64,000 nt of DNA, taken from NCBI GenBank assembly GCA_964636985.1, contig CAZWSX010000027.1, positions 31,597 through 95,596 of the forward strand. The letters run 5' to 3'. This stretch comes from CAZWSX01 sp964636985. Its GTDB lineage: Bacteria > Planctomycetota > Planctomycetia > Pirellulales > Pirellulaceae. Below are positions 42,658-51,839 of the stretch, piece by piece. The position numbers were made by a program, and so were the translations under genes. Under the pieces are notes generated by a model. That model was not told the DNA's origin and did no database searches. It saw only the letters and a list, made by a program, of their open reading frames with translations. The first letter of the stretch is position 1. Each line of letters begins with the position of its first letter.

Positions 42658-43353
42658 ATGAATGCTTCCCAACGACTCCTCATCGCGGTCGTGCTAGCTG
42701 GTTTCACCGGCTGTGCATCGATTCAAGACTCGCATTATCGCGCCGCCAAGTGGACGGAAGCGACCGCCGCGTACATGAGCAATCACGAAACGTGCGCGAA
42801 TCCCTGGTCCGACTACGGCTTGGGCTGGCGCGAAGGGTACTACTGCGTCGCCACGGGTGGCGATGGTCAGTTGCCCCCGGTTCCCAATTGCAAATACTGG
42901 GGCCCTGGGTTCCAAACCGAAGCCGGACGCTCGCGCGTCAATGCCTGGTACAACGGTTTCGAAATTGGCGCCTCGGTAGCGGGCGGCGCCTGCCGCGACG
43001 CATACAACGAGATTCCATCCAGCTGCAACGCGTTCAACGACGTTCCGCATCCGTTTCCGCCGCATTCGTGCGACGACGGCAGCATCGAGCACTATCTTTC
43101 GCGGCGAGACGAGCAAGTGCCGCAGCCAGCCGAAGCATTCCCCGACGATAAGCTCCCCGCGAGTGCAGAATCCGCTCGTCGTTTGCCGCCGCCGAATAAG
43201 CCGAGCAGCGTGCGAGCGCGCGTCGAAGACGTGCCCGCCCAGCCCTTTAAATCGACGAACAAAGCAAAACTACTGGCCCCGATGCCCGAAGTTCTGGAGC
43301 CGGGAGCCGGAGAGGCAGAAGTCCTGGAATACAACGAGAGTGACGAAGAGTAA
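42658..43353 (+). CDS. Lipoprotein of the polysaccharide export locus, unknown function
   Basis: This 231-residue protein has a signal peptide and lipobox (MNASQRLLIAVVLAGFTGCAS, Cys at about 19). The mature part has several Cys, Trp and Tyr residues in a periodic arrangement (NPWSDYGLGWREGYY, GFQTEAGRSRVNAWYNGFE, GGACRDAYNEIPSSCN), resembling planctomycete proteins found beside Wza genes. The last 60 residues are acidic (EYNESDEE). No named family is recognised. It lies between Wzc and Wza in the same direction, 88 bp before Wza, so a role as an outer-membrane or periplasmic export accessory is inferred from context only. ATG 42658 starts the signal peptide; longer in-frame readings do not. 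Confidence 0.72.
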   Translation: MNASQRLLIAVVLAGFTGCASIQDSHYRAAKWTEATAAYMSNHETCANPWSDYGLGWREGYYCVATGGDGQLPPVPNCKYWGPGFQTEAGRSRVNAWYNGFEIGASVAGGACRDAYNEIPSSCNAFNDVPHPFPPHSCDDGSIEHYLSRRDEQVPQPAEAFPDDKLPASAESARRLPPPNKPSSVRARVEDVPAQPFKSTNKAKLLAPMPEVLEPGAGEAEVLEYNESDEE

Positions 43354-43441
43354 CCTTCACTCCCATCGTGAAGTAACCAACCGGAACATACCGTTACGTC
43401 CGTTGAAACATCCGGATGTGGGCCTCAAGGAAGGCAATGCC

Positions 43442-44767
43442 ATGCGTCGCTCAATGAGTTCTGATTGTCTTGCGAAGCGTGGGCCTTCCATCGCGCTTGC
43501 ATCGATGTTGCTTTTGCTGCCGGTATTGACTGGCTGTCAGACCTTCACGTTCGGCGCGCGTGCCATTCCGGCCACGCGGTTGCCGGCCGATTTCGCCGCT
43601 CCGTCCAAAGCCGGATGGGTCACGCTCGACCTGGCGATGTTGGGGCAGCCAGAGCCAAAGATCTACAAGGTTGGCCCCGGCGATACGCTCGGTGTCTACA
43701 TCCGAGGCATCTTGCCCGAAGGCGGCGCTCCAGGTGCCGTCCAACCGCCGCCTCCAGTTCAGCTTTCGATCCCGACGACACCAAACTACTACCCGCAACT
43801 CGGGCAGCCCGACACTCCCAATTTTGGTATCGCTTTCAAGGTACGCGACGACGGCACGATCGACGTGCCGACCGCCGGAGAAGTTCAAGTCTCCGGCTTG
43901 AGCGTGGCGCAAGTAGAAGCCGCGATTCAGCGCGTCCTCGTCGAAAAAGAAGTTGTGACGGAGAAGTCCGACTTCGTGACGGTGAGCCTGCTTAAGTCGC
44001 GCACGACACGCGTGGTCGTGATTCGCGAAGATACGTCGCTGGCGACGCGATTAAGGAAGGACGAAGTGCCTTACACCAAAAAAGGCGAAGGGCAAATCAT
44101 CGACTTACCGGCCTACGAGAACGACGTCCTTCACGCGCTTGCCGCGTCGGACGGTCTGCCGGGGCTCGATGCTTATAATGAAATCTGGGTGCTGCGTAGC
44201 CAAGGCTTCCGACAAGAAACGATGGAAGCAATGTTGGCGAATCCCAGCACGATCACCGGCCAGGCCGGCCACCATCGCGAGCACGTGATTCGCATTCCTT
44301 TGCGATTGAATCCATGCGAGGGCTGCCCCTTTAGCCCGGCCGATGTGGTCCTGCACGAAGGGGACGTAATCTATATCCCCAACCGGGAAGCCGAGGTCTT
44401 CTATACCGGCGGCGTGCTGCCGGGCGGAAAGATCCCGATGCCGCGCGATCAAGACTTGGACGTGCTCGAGGCAATCGCGCTGGTGAACGGCTCGCTCGTC
44501 GGACCAGGCAACAACCAGGCTGTGTTTCGTACTGGTCCCGGTAACGTGAACGCTCCTTCGCGGGCGGTCATCATTCGCAAACTTGCGAATGGCCAGCAAG
44601 TGACCATTCGCGTTGATCTAGGCCGCGCCATTTACGACAAGCGCGAGCGAATTCTGATGCAGCCCGACGACCAGTTGCTGGTGTTCTACAAGCCATCCGA
44701 GCTGTACGCGAACATCTTCCTCAACTACGTCGGCTTCAACTTCAACTTCAACAAGATCATCGACTAG
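43442..44767 (+). CDS. Wza-like polysaccharide export lipoprotein
   Basis: This 441-residue outer-membrane export protein has a lipobox (LPVLTGCQ) after a hydrophobic signal (IALASMLLLLPVL). It contains the polysaccharide biosynthesis/export motif YKVGPGDTLGVYIRGILPEG, then GIAFKVRDDGTIDVPTAGEV, and two SLBB-type segments (VRIP-like VIRIPLRLNPCEG and VFYTGGVLPGGKIPMPRDQD). The C-terminal helix of Wza is represented by YANIFLNYVGFNFNFNKI. It forms the outer-membrane channel for the polymer together with the Wzc protein. ATG 43442 has the ribosome site AAGGAAGG. Confidence 0.9.
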   Translation: MRRSMSSDCLAKRGPSIALASMLLLLPVLTGCQTFTFGARAIPATRLPADFAAPSKAGWVTLDLAMLGQPEPKIYKVGPGDTLGVYIRGILPEGGAPGAVQPPPPVQLSIPTTPNYYPQLGQPDTPNFGIAFKVRDDGTIDVPTAGEVQVSGLSVAQVEAAIQRVLVEKEVVTEKSDFVTVSLLKSRTTRVVVIREDTSLATRLRKDEVPYTKKGEGQIIDLPAYENDVLHALAASDGLPGLDAYNEIWVLRSQGFRQETMEAMLANPSTITGQAGHHREHVIRIPLRLNPCEGCPFSPADVVLHEGDVIYIPNREAEVFYTGGVLPGGKIPMPRDQDLDVLEAIALVNGSLVGPGNNQAVFRTGPGNVNAPSRAVIIRKLANGQQVTIRVDLGRAIYDKRERILMQPDDQLLVFYKPSELYANIFLNYVGFNFNFNKIID

Positions 44768-44795
44768 GCAAGATGTCGGCTGTGCAGGTCGCCGG

Positions 44796-45581
44796 CTATA
44801 CGGCGGCGACTTGCTCTTGCTTGCCCACGTTCGCGAAGCGTGGGTTCTCGAACACGTGCTGGATTTTGAGCCGGGCCGTTTCCTCGAAACCGGCCCCGCG
44901 AATTTGCTCGAGCATGCGAGCCGTTTCGGCGTCGCCCACAAATCGGGCGTGAGTTTCGATCCACAGCGTCTTGACGCGGGTCGCGATGAAGTCGAGTTCG
45001 TTGGTGATTACGTCGAGTTCGCTTCCTTCGATATCGATCACCAGTGTGATCGGCTTGTCTTCGTCAAAGGTGCGGCTCAGTTCCTCGACCGTGGTTGTGG
45101 GTACTTCGACTGTTTTTCCCGTTTGCCGCAGCACGCTACCGCCCACGGCCAACTCGTGCTGATGGAACGAAATCGACGATTTTCCGTAGGCAACGGCCTT
45201 AGGAACGATCTCGAATTTGCAGCCATTGCGGTCGCGATTGGCCGTAAGAAGCGGCACCAGATCGGGATTCGCCTCGACGACGATCTGCTTGGTGGGATCG
45301 TCGAGCAAGCGATTGGCGATACACGATACGACGCCAATACATCCGCCCAATTCGATCAGCGGGAGCTTGGGGTCGATGACTTGCGTGACTAACTGAATCT
45401 CTTCCCGCTCCCAAGCACCAAATAAAAATCGCCCTTTCAATCCGAGCGAAATCGAAGGGTGCGCGGTCGAGAACTTAAGACCGTTCACGTTCACGACATC
45501 GCCCATCGCGGAGACAATCATGCCGGCAATGGGGTTGTTGTACACGGCCGCGCGCGCCGTCGCCTTGAGCAATTTGAACAT
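44796..45581 (-). CDS. FkbM family methyltransferase
   Basis: This 261-residue S-adenosylmethionine methyltransferase has the FkbM pattern: LPLIELGGCIGVVSCIANRL (SAM loop), KQIVVEANPDLVPLLTANRD (acidic loop), VPTTTVEELSR and ITLVIDIEGSELDVI (family IDIEGxE). In polysaccharide loci FkbM enzymes O-methylate sugars. It converges with the Wza gene, 28 bp between stops. The start ATG 45581 has a weak AAGG site. It is the last gene before the long noncoding stretch that leads to ssrA. Confidence 0.88.
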   Translation of the reverse strand: MFKLLKATARAAVYNNPIAGMIVSAMGDVVNVNGLKFSTAHPSISLGLKGRFLFGAWEREEIQLVTQVIDPKLPLIELGGCIGVVSCIANRLLDDPTKQIVVEANPDLVPLLTANRDRNGCKFEIVPKAVAYGKSSISFHQHELAVGGSVLRQTGKTVEVPTTTVEELSRTFDEDKPITLVIDIEGSELDVITNELDFIATRVKTLWIETHARFVGDAETARMLEQIRGAGFEETARLKIQHVFENPRFANVGKQEQVAAV

Positions 45582-46514
45582 GCTTGAACCTTAACTTGGA
45601 GATCGTGAGTAGGGGATTGAAGACAGGAACGAGAGGAGAAGTGACCACGTTTCCAAACAGGCGATCTGTCTGAAAAGCGCCGAGCGAACCCAGCAGCACG
45701 AGCTAAAACCGTGCCAAAACAATCGATGAGAGGAAGGAAGCAAGCCAATCCATGCTCGCCCAGGAACCAACACGCTCGGTTCCATGCGACGTGGCCTCAA
45801 CCTAGCGAATCCGAATCGACCGTCCATCCGTTTGCGCGATACGAGAGCACCTTTTGCGGCAATCGCCTTCTCAGGCAGCAACGAATCAGCGCCGTTGGAT
45901 TGCTATCGCGAAGATTCGCGCACGCAATGCATTGCGCGCCGCGATAAAGTGGATCGCAGTCTTCACTGTCGTGTGCCTTGCTTTTCATGACACCTTAGCG
46001 CTGCAATGTTCGGTATCGTCAACACTCCGCCGTAACGAGCGCATTGTCGGAAGGCGCGGTTCCACTAACACTCGACATCGCGATCAGCATGAAGCTCCGC
46101 AGCACTCACGGTCAGTAAGGCAACGATTGCCGAAAAGTATGGCGCCAAAAGTCATCAATGCTTTGGATCGAGTTCGGCCTTGTTGAAATGTCGCACGTTG
46201 CACTTTGTCAGAGTTACACCTATGCAGAACATGCGGCCGTTGCCAAGCGAAATCGACCCTCCGTGCGGCGGGACGTAGCGAACCCCCTTGTCTGGGGAGG
46301 AACCGCGGCCTACAATTGGCAGGCTTGAAAGTTGCTTAAGATTTGCTGTGCGCCGCACGATCATTCATGCATCGCAGGCAATGGCATGTCGAAGAGCGAC
46401 TTAGGTGGTTTAGGCCGAATAGGCGATAGGCCGCCGTCGCCAGCGCGAACCGGTTTTGCAAACCGGTGTCGCTAAGCGATGCCGCGTGCTGCAGTGTTCG
46501 CTGTGGCATTCATC
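45582..46514. other. Long noncoding region before ssrA
   Basis: No ORF in these 933 bp has credible protein features. Visible structure: a 14-bp perfect palindrome (CGCAATGCATTGCG at 45923-45936) beside CGCGAA-GA-TTCGCG (45907-45920), and a strong hairpin ACCGGTTT-TGC-AAACCGGT at 46449-46467, about 50 bp before the tmRNA 5' end. Promoter elements for ssrA must lie in the last 60 bp; no clear -10/-35 pair is seen. Confidence 0.4.
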
Positions 46515-46870
46515 GGGGGCGAACTGGATTCGACCGGATGATGGAAGCGTTGGTTGCATGTCGTGGTTGGTCAGCTGGCCACGTTAAAAGCAGACCAAAT
46601 GTTACGTGCCGAGGAAAACCTCGCTCTCGCTGCCTAATTAAACAGTAGCGACCGACTGCGGACTTTAGCCGAAGAGGTCCAAAAGTTGGTAGCCAAATTC
46701 GGCTCGCCCCACGCCACGTCGGGTACGCGTGGGGTTCAAAACGTTCCTGTCTAGCCGTCGCGGATCCTGACGTTGGGAGCCGCGGCGTGCGAAAATTAAT
46801 CCGACGTATAAACATGTAGACGCCGCCGTGGAAACATCTCGGGACGGGGGTTCAATTCCCCCCGCCTCCA
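46515..46870 (+). ncRNA. ssrA: tmRNA (transfer-messenger RNA)
   Basis: Both ends of tmRNA are unmistakable. The 5' end GGGGGCGAACTGGATTCGAC is the conserved one-piece start, and the 3' end has a T arm GGGGG-TTCAATT-CCCCC. The acceptor stem pairs GGGGGCG (46515-46521) with CGCCTCC (46863-46869), followed by A46870; the CCA is not encoded and must be added. Length is 356 nt. The tag frame ends GAGGAAAACCTCGCTCTC then GCTGCCTAA (stop 46635-46637), giving a tag ending ENLALAA. Resume could be GCC 46608 (AEENLALAA) or GCA 46590 (15 residues). Role: rescue of stalled ribosomes. Confidence 0.96.
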
Positions 46871-48159
46871 CTTTTCTCAGAAACGAGCCCTTTGACGAGA
46901 ACGTCAAAGGGCTTTCTCATTGTGGGGCAAAGAGTTGCGTCGTCGAGACGGCAGTTCAACCAGACGATTTCGAGGATTTGACGTTTCTCGGAGTAATCCG
47001 CCGTAACCCATCGCTCCGTAAGGGTTTGCGAAAGTTCAAACACCCTCGAAGCCAGTTCCGCGTTTTCGTCGCGTGAACGGTCGAGCGCATCCAGCTGCAA
47101 CTTGACGGACGCTAAGCGGTCCCGGAGCTCCACTTGCTTCTTATTGAACGTGGCCACGTCAATCTGGTCTTCAAGTCGCAGATTGAGCAAGCGATCCTGC
47201 TGGCCCTTAATCAAACTCAGTTGCCGGGAAAGTTCGGAGTGTTTGGCTCGCGTATCGGCCTGGGAATCCTTCGTCTTCGATGCCAGCACGGCTCGGAACC
47301 AGTCGCGAATCTTTTCGTCCTCAACCCTCATCTTGGCGAACATCGCCAAGACTTGCTTGTCGAGTTCGGCTTCGGTCACACGCGTCCGAGGATGCCCTGG
47401 CTTGTTGTACTTCGTGCACCGGTAGTAAGCGTATTCACGGGGACCGTTTTTGGTCTTCTTGATTTTCAGTTCGCCGGTGATCTTGTGGCCGCAATGACAA
47501 CACTCGATCAGGTCTGACGCGTAAACCATAGCGTGGGTGAGTTGTTGACCGTTACCGAGAAGGGTCTGTACACGGTCCCAGGTGGTCCGGTCCACGAGTT
47601 GCTCGTGCTTGCCTGGATACCAACCGTCGCGGTAACGGACTTCGCCGATGTAGGCCCGGTCGGTCAACATATTGTGGACCGAGGTTCGACTCCAACGCGG
47701 AGAAGACGGCCGATACTGAATTCCGTCCTCACCCAATCGCTTGACAATACCGTCGAGCGTGTGGTTTTCGTAGGCGTACAGATGAAACATCCGCTTAACA
47801 TTGGCGGCTTCCGTCTCATCGACAATCACCAGCCGCCTACCATTCTCTCGAACATTTTTGAAGCCGTACGGAGCTTTTCCCGGAAACAAGCCTTCTTGGA
47901 CGCGGCGACTAATGCCCTGACTGATATCAACAGCCATTTGCTCGGTGAAGAAGCTCGCCATGTTGGCAAGCGTTCGTCGCATCATGCGTCCGGCCGGGTT
48001 GTTGTCGGTTGGCTGCGAAACTGAGATGAAGGGAACCTCGTACTCGGTTTCGAGTCGCTCCAATTCGACGTAGTCAAACAGATTGCGGGCAGCTCGGTCG
48101 ACCTTGTAGAACAACAGTCCGTCGAGTTCAATCGCGTGCTTTTTCGCGTACGCGATCAT
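46852..48159 (-). pseudogene. Large serine recombinase, 5'-truncated (tmRNA-associated integrase remnant)
   Basis: The 435-codon frame from ATG 48159 encodes the middle and C-terminal parts of a large serine recombinase. Present: the end of the resolvase domain (LLFYKVDRAARN, FISVSQPTDNNPAGRMMRR, MASFFTEQ), the recombinase domain (GLFPGKAPYGFKN), a zinc ribbon (IECCHCGHK, YYRCTKYNKPG) and the coiled coil. The frame stays recombinase-like upstream (RIAETASKRDERKTFKEM) to about 48220, then loses homology; the first ~50 residues with the nucleophilic Ser are gone, so it is inactive. The stop TGA (46852-46854) lies in the tmRNA T-loop, marking ssrA as the integration site. Confidence 0.88.
46886..46918 (+). 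terminator. Terminator-like hairpin after ssrA
   Basis: A perfect 12-bp stem, AGCCCTTTGACG (46886-46897) with CGTCAAAGGGCT (46902-46913), 4-nt loop, followed by TTTCTC. It starts 15 bp after the tmRNA and would end its transcription. It lies inside the coding sequence of the recombinase gene on the other strand (residues KPFDVLVKGL). Confidence 0.75.
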
Positions 48160-48288
48160 TTCCTTGAACGTCTTGCGCTCATCGCGTTTGCTAGCGGTCT
48201 CGGCGATCCGGAACAGTTTGACGATCGCGCCATCGTGCCCCTGGCCTGCTCCCCAAAATCTGATCCAGGTGGTATGAGAGCTTCTTAG

Positions 48289-48540
48289 TTAAGGCAATCC
48301 GCTGGAATCGCCCCGACGCATCCAGCACGAGCCGATCTTGGGGTTGAGATGGACGTCGACTTCATCTTGAAAGACCGCCGTTTCATGGTGGGGTAAGGAT
48401 CGCAACAGTTCATGAATCGCCGCTACTTTTCGTCGATACTGGGGATCAACGAGTCCCACCACAGGGCGGGGACGACGCCACACGAAACCGACTTTTGCCA
48501 ACCAACGACGAATCGTCTCGGCGCTAACTCGGAATGGCAA
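48289..48540 (-). pseudogene. IS630-family transposase fragment
   Basis: This 83-codon fragment reads FRVSAETIRRWLAKVGFVWR (end of the helix-turn-helix domain), DPQYRRKVAAIHELLRSLPH and then FQDEVDVHLNPKIGSCWMRR, the first catalytic Asp of the IS630 DDE domain. Both ends are lost: no start-side HTH half, and after WMRRGDS the frame breaks instead of continuing to the second Asp and Glu. Codons upstream to about 48573 remain open but are not recognisable. It lies exactly where the recombinase gene loses its 5' end. Confidence 0.8.
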
Positions 48541-48870
48541 ATTGAAGCCGCCGGAACATTCGTGTCCATCTGATTACTTCATTGCCCTTTAATGCGCCAT
48601 GTGCTTGGCACCGCGTGGACGGCGTCCCGGCTCTGACAAAAGGTCTTCGGACACGCATACGTCCGCGGTGTTCTGGCCTATTGCGATCTACCATCGAGGG
48701 AAGCAATGCAAATGTTAAAGCTGCGCCGCGGTTTCTTTCCGCAACGAGAAATTGGCTTCGAAGAGTCGCTTCTCAAAGTTTTTCACGGCACGAGAGATGC
48801 TTTAGGGTGCGTGCTGGCAAATTCGGATGAATGAGCCAACGTGCATTTCCACATGCAAGGATAGTCGTTT
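48541..48870. other. Noncoding region before the glycogen phosphorylase pseudogene
   Basis: These 330 bp hold no recognisable ORF. An AAGGA ribosome site at 48858-48862 precedes the original glgP ATG at 48871, so the promoter of the glycogen genes is expected here. Confidence 0.35.
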
Positions 48871-51373
48871 ATGAACGTGTCTACTTCAGCTGTTACTCCG
48901 GTAGGTCGCGAAAAGCCAGCAGCAACGGTGCTCGACAGCGGTGAAACACCCGCACTGCGTCTGACTGGGAGCAACGACGCGCTTTACGAGCGGCACCTCG
49001 CGTTCGACAACGTTGTCACGCTGGCAGAGACGATCCCTCGTGAGCGCTTTGAGGCGCTCGGTGCGCGACGTTTTGACACAGCGCTGGCTCCAAACGGAAG
49101 AGGTCTAGGAGCGCGAAAACGTGAAACGCGTTTACTACCTCTCGATGGAGTTTCTGATCGGGCGTTCGCTCACCAACAACTTGTCCAATTTAATGCAGGA
49201 AGGGCGCGTGCAACGAGCCGCCACGGAGAAAGGGTTGGACTGGCTGGGGCTGCTTGAGGAGGAACGGGATGCGGGCCTGGGAAATGGAGGATTGGGGCGG
49301 CTGGCGGCCTGTTTTCTTGACTCGATGGCGACGATGGCGATTCCGGGGATGGGTTATGGCCTCCGTTATGAGTACGGCATCTTCAGGCAGTCGCTTGATC
49401 ACGGCTGGCAGAAGGAGCATCCCGACAACTGGCTGCGACGTTCCGACCCGTGGGAGGTGTGTCGCCCGCAGGAAAAAGTTGAGGTGAAGCTGAACTGTTC
49501 GATCGAATTCCGGGACGGAGCGCTGCGGCCTGTGATCGGCAACAAGGCGAGTTTATTTGGAATCCCGTATGATCGGCCGGTTGTTGGTTACGGTGGCAGA
49601 ACTGTCAATACCCTGCGACTCTGGGCCGCCGCCGCCCCGGACTATTTTGACTTCGAGCGGTTCAGCGGCGGCGACTTCGTCGGCGCCCTTGCGGGAAGCC
49701 TGGGCGCTGAATCGATCACGCGCGTCCTGTATCCCAACGATCAAACGCGGGAAGGTCAGGCGCTGCGATTTATCCAGGAGTATTTTTTGGCTGCCTGCTC
49801 GGTCGCTGATGCCGTCCGGAGATTCAAAAAAACAAACCAGGATTGGAATACGTTTGCCGAGAAGGTCGCGATCCAGCTTAATGACACCCATCCGAGCGTC
49901 GCGGTCGCGGAGTTAATGCGAATCCTGCTCGACGATGTGCAACTTGGATGGGACCAGGCGTGGCACATCACGCAGCAGACCTTGGCTTACACCAACCACA
50001 CTCTGCTTCCCGAAGCCCTGGAAAAATGGCCCGTCGAATGGTTCGAAATCCTGCTCCCGCGACACCTAGAGATCATTTATGAAATAAACGGCAGGCTGCT
50101 GGCAGCAGTGCGCCAGCGATTCCCGGGTCAAGAGGATCGTGCGAGATCGGTCAGCTTGATCGAAGAGGGACCTAAAAAGCAAGTGAGGATGGCGAACCTG
50201 GCAATCGTCGGCTCTCACAGCACCAATGGCGTCGCGGCCATTCATTCCCAATTGCTCCGAGAGGTAACGGTCAAAGATTTGGCTGAAATGTATCCTGAGC
50301 GGTTCAACAACAAAACAAACGGCGTCACCCCGCGGCGGTGGTTGCTGCAGGCTAATCCGGAACTTGCAACACTGATTACCCAAGCGATCGGCGACCACTG
50401 GATCACCGATCTAGGCCGACTAAGCGAGCTTCGCCCGCTGGCTCAGGACAAGTCCTTCCGAAACCAATTTCTTGCTACCATGCGAGCCGCCAAGGTGCGA
50501 TTTGCGACGTGGCTGCACCGCAATTTCGGGGAATCGGTTGATCCCGACAGCATTTTCGATTGCCAGATCAAACGCATCCACGAGTACAAGCGTCAGCTCC
50601 TCAATGGGCTGCGGATTGCGGCGCTTTACAACCGACTGCGGCAAAATCCGGATCTAAAAATGCCGCCCCGCACATTTTTCTTCGCGGGCAAAGCTGCGCC
50701 GGCTTACCAACTCGCCAAGGTCATTATCAAGTTCATTAACAACCTGGCCGCCATGATCGATAGCGATCCGCTGGTTGCTGGTCGCATGAAAGTCCTGTTT
50801 CTGCCTGATTACAACGTCACGCTTGCTGAGCGACTGATTCCTGCGACCGACGTTTCCAATCAGATTTCGACTGCGGGTTACGAGGCCAGTGGAACCAGCA
50901 ACATGAAGTTGATGATGAACGGCGCTCTGACGCTGGGCACGCGGGATGGCGCGACGATTGAAATGGCTGCGGAGGCCGGTGAAGAGAACTTTTTCCTCTT
51001 TGGCCTTACGGCTGAGCAGGTGTTTAGCAGCCGCGGTTGGTACAACCCGCACTGGCACTATGACCACGAGCCGGAAACGCGTGCAGCACTAGACCTTGTT
51101 TTCTCCGACGACATTTGCAAGTCGGGGCGAGGAATTTTCGCGCCACTACGGGACACGCTGCTAACGCGCGGCGACTACTACATGCACTTGGCGGACTTGA
51201 AGTCGTACCTGGAAGCCGACGCACGATTGGTGTCGCTCTATGCAGAGCCGGATGAGTGGGCTCGCAAAGCCATCCTGAACGTCGCAGCTTCAGGGAAGTT
51301 TTCGAGCGACCGGACAATTGGCGAGTACGCGACTGGCGTCTGGAATGTCGAGCCCTGCCCCATTGCTCCGTAA
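48871..51373 (+). pseudogene. glgP: Glycogen/alpha-glucan phosphorylase, N-terminally disrupted
   Basis: The body from 49121 encodes 750 residues of glycogen phosphorylase: VYYLSMEFLIGRSL, GLGNGGLGRLAACFLDSMAT, YGLRYEYGIFRQ, QLNDTHPSV and the PLP-Lys block EASGTSNMKLMMNGALTLGT. The original start is ATG 48871 (NDALYERHLAFDNVV, then RERFEAL at 49042-49059). There the frame changes: codons for about three residues are missing between EAL and VRDV, an 8-nt deletion at 49060, and a TAG codon follows at 49106-49108. The GTG at 49121 is really Val of NVKRVYYL, so a start there would lose about 80 residues. Confidence 0.85.
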
Positions 51374-51407
51374 ACGGCGACTGCCGCCGCGTTAGACAGG
51401 AAAAGCA

Positions 51408-51802
51408 ATGGCGTTTTCCCCCATTGCGGGCAAACCGGCCCAAGAACTGCTAGTGGACGTGGCTCAGTTCGAGCGTACCCGAAATGAGCGATCTCAGTCA
51501 GCGAGCCAATTTTGCCACCAGCGGACACCGAGGTTCTTCGGAGCGCGGCACCTTCACCGAGGCGCACGTTCTCGCCATTACCCAGGCGATCTGCAACTAC
51601 CGACGTGCGCACGGCGCATCCGGGCCGTTGTACCTCGGCAAGGATACGCACGCATTGTCCAGCATGAGGACGGCGTGACGCGCCCCGGCCGTCCGGACCG
51701 GAAAACATTTACAAGATCTATGCGGAGAGAGTTTTTGGGGCCGGGCTTATCTCGATGCAAGCGTCAGCTACGCACAGAAGATCGTGGCTAGGACGCTCAA
51801 AT
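51408..51802 (+). pseudogene. pgm: Phosphoglucomutase remnant: both ends, middle deleted
   Basis: The start ATG 51408 gives MAFSPIAGKPAQELLVDVAQ, the family N-terminus. After a frameshift near 51475 the second frame continues ANFATSGHRGSS (the SGHRGSS motif), then FTEAHVLAITQAIC and GPLYLGKDTHALS. Then most of the gene is absent: a third frame from about 51683 reads RPSGPENIYKIYAE, matching the C-terminal phosphate-binding RPSGTE, and DASVSYAQKIVARTLKS is the extreme end. About 400 residues and the catalytic Ser region are gone. It lies between glgP and malQ, as expected for a glgP-pgm-malQ glycogen operon. Confidence 0.8.
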
Positions 51803-51839
51803 CGCCTGGACGCAAACTCCAACCCGCGAGAGGTCGTCA

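Noticed and set aside
45711..46186. Short ORFs before ssrA
   Set aside because: Overlapping on both strands without motif or ribosome site.
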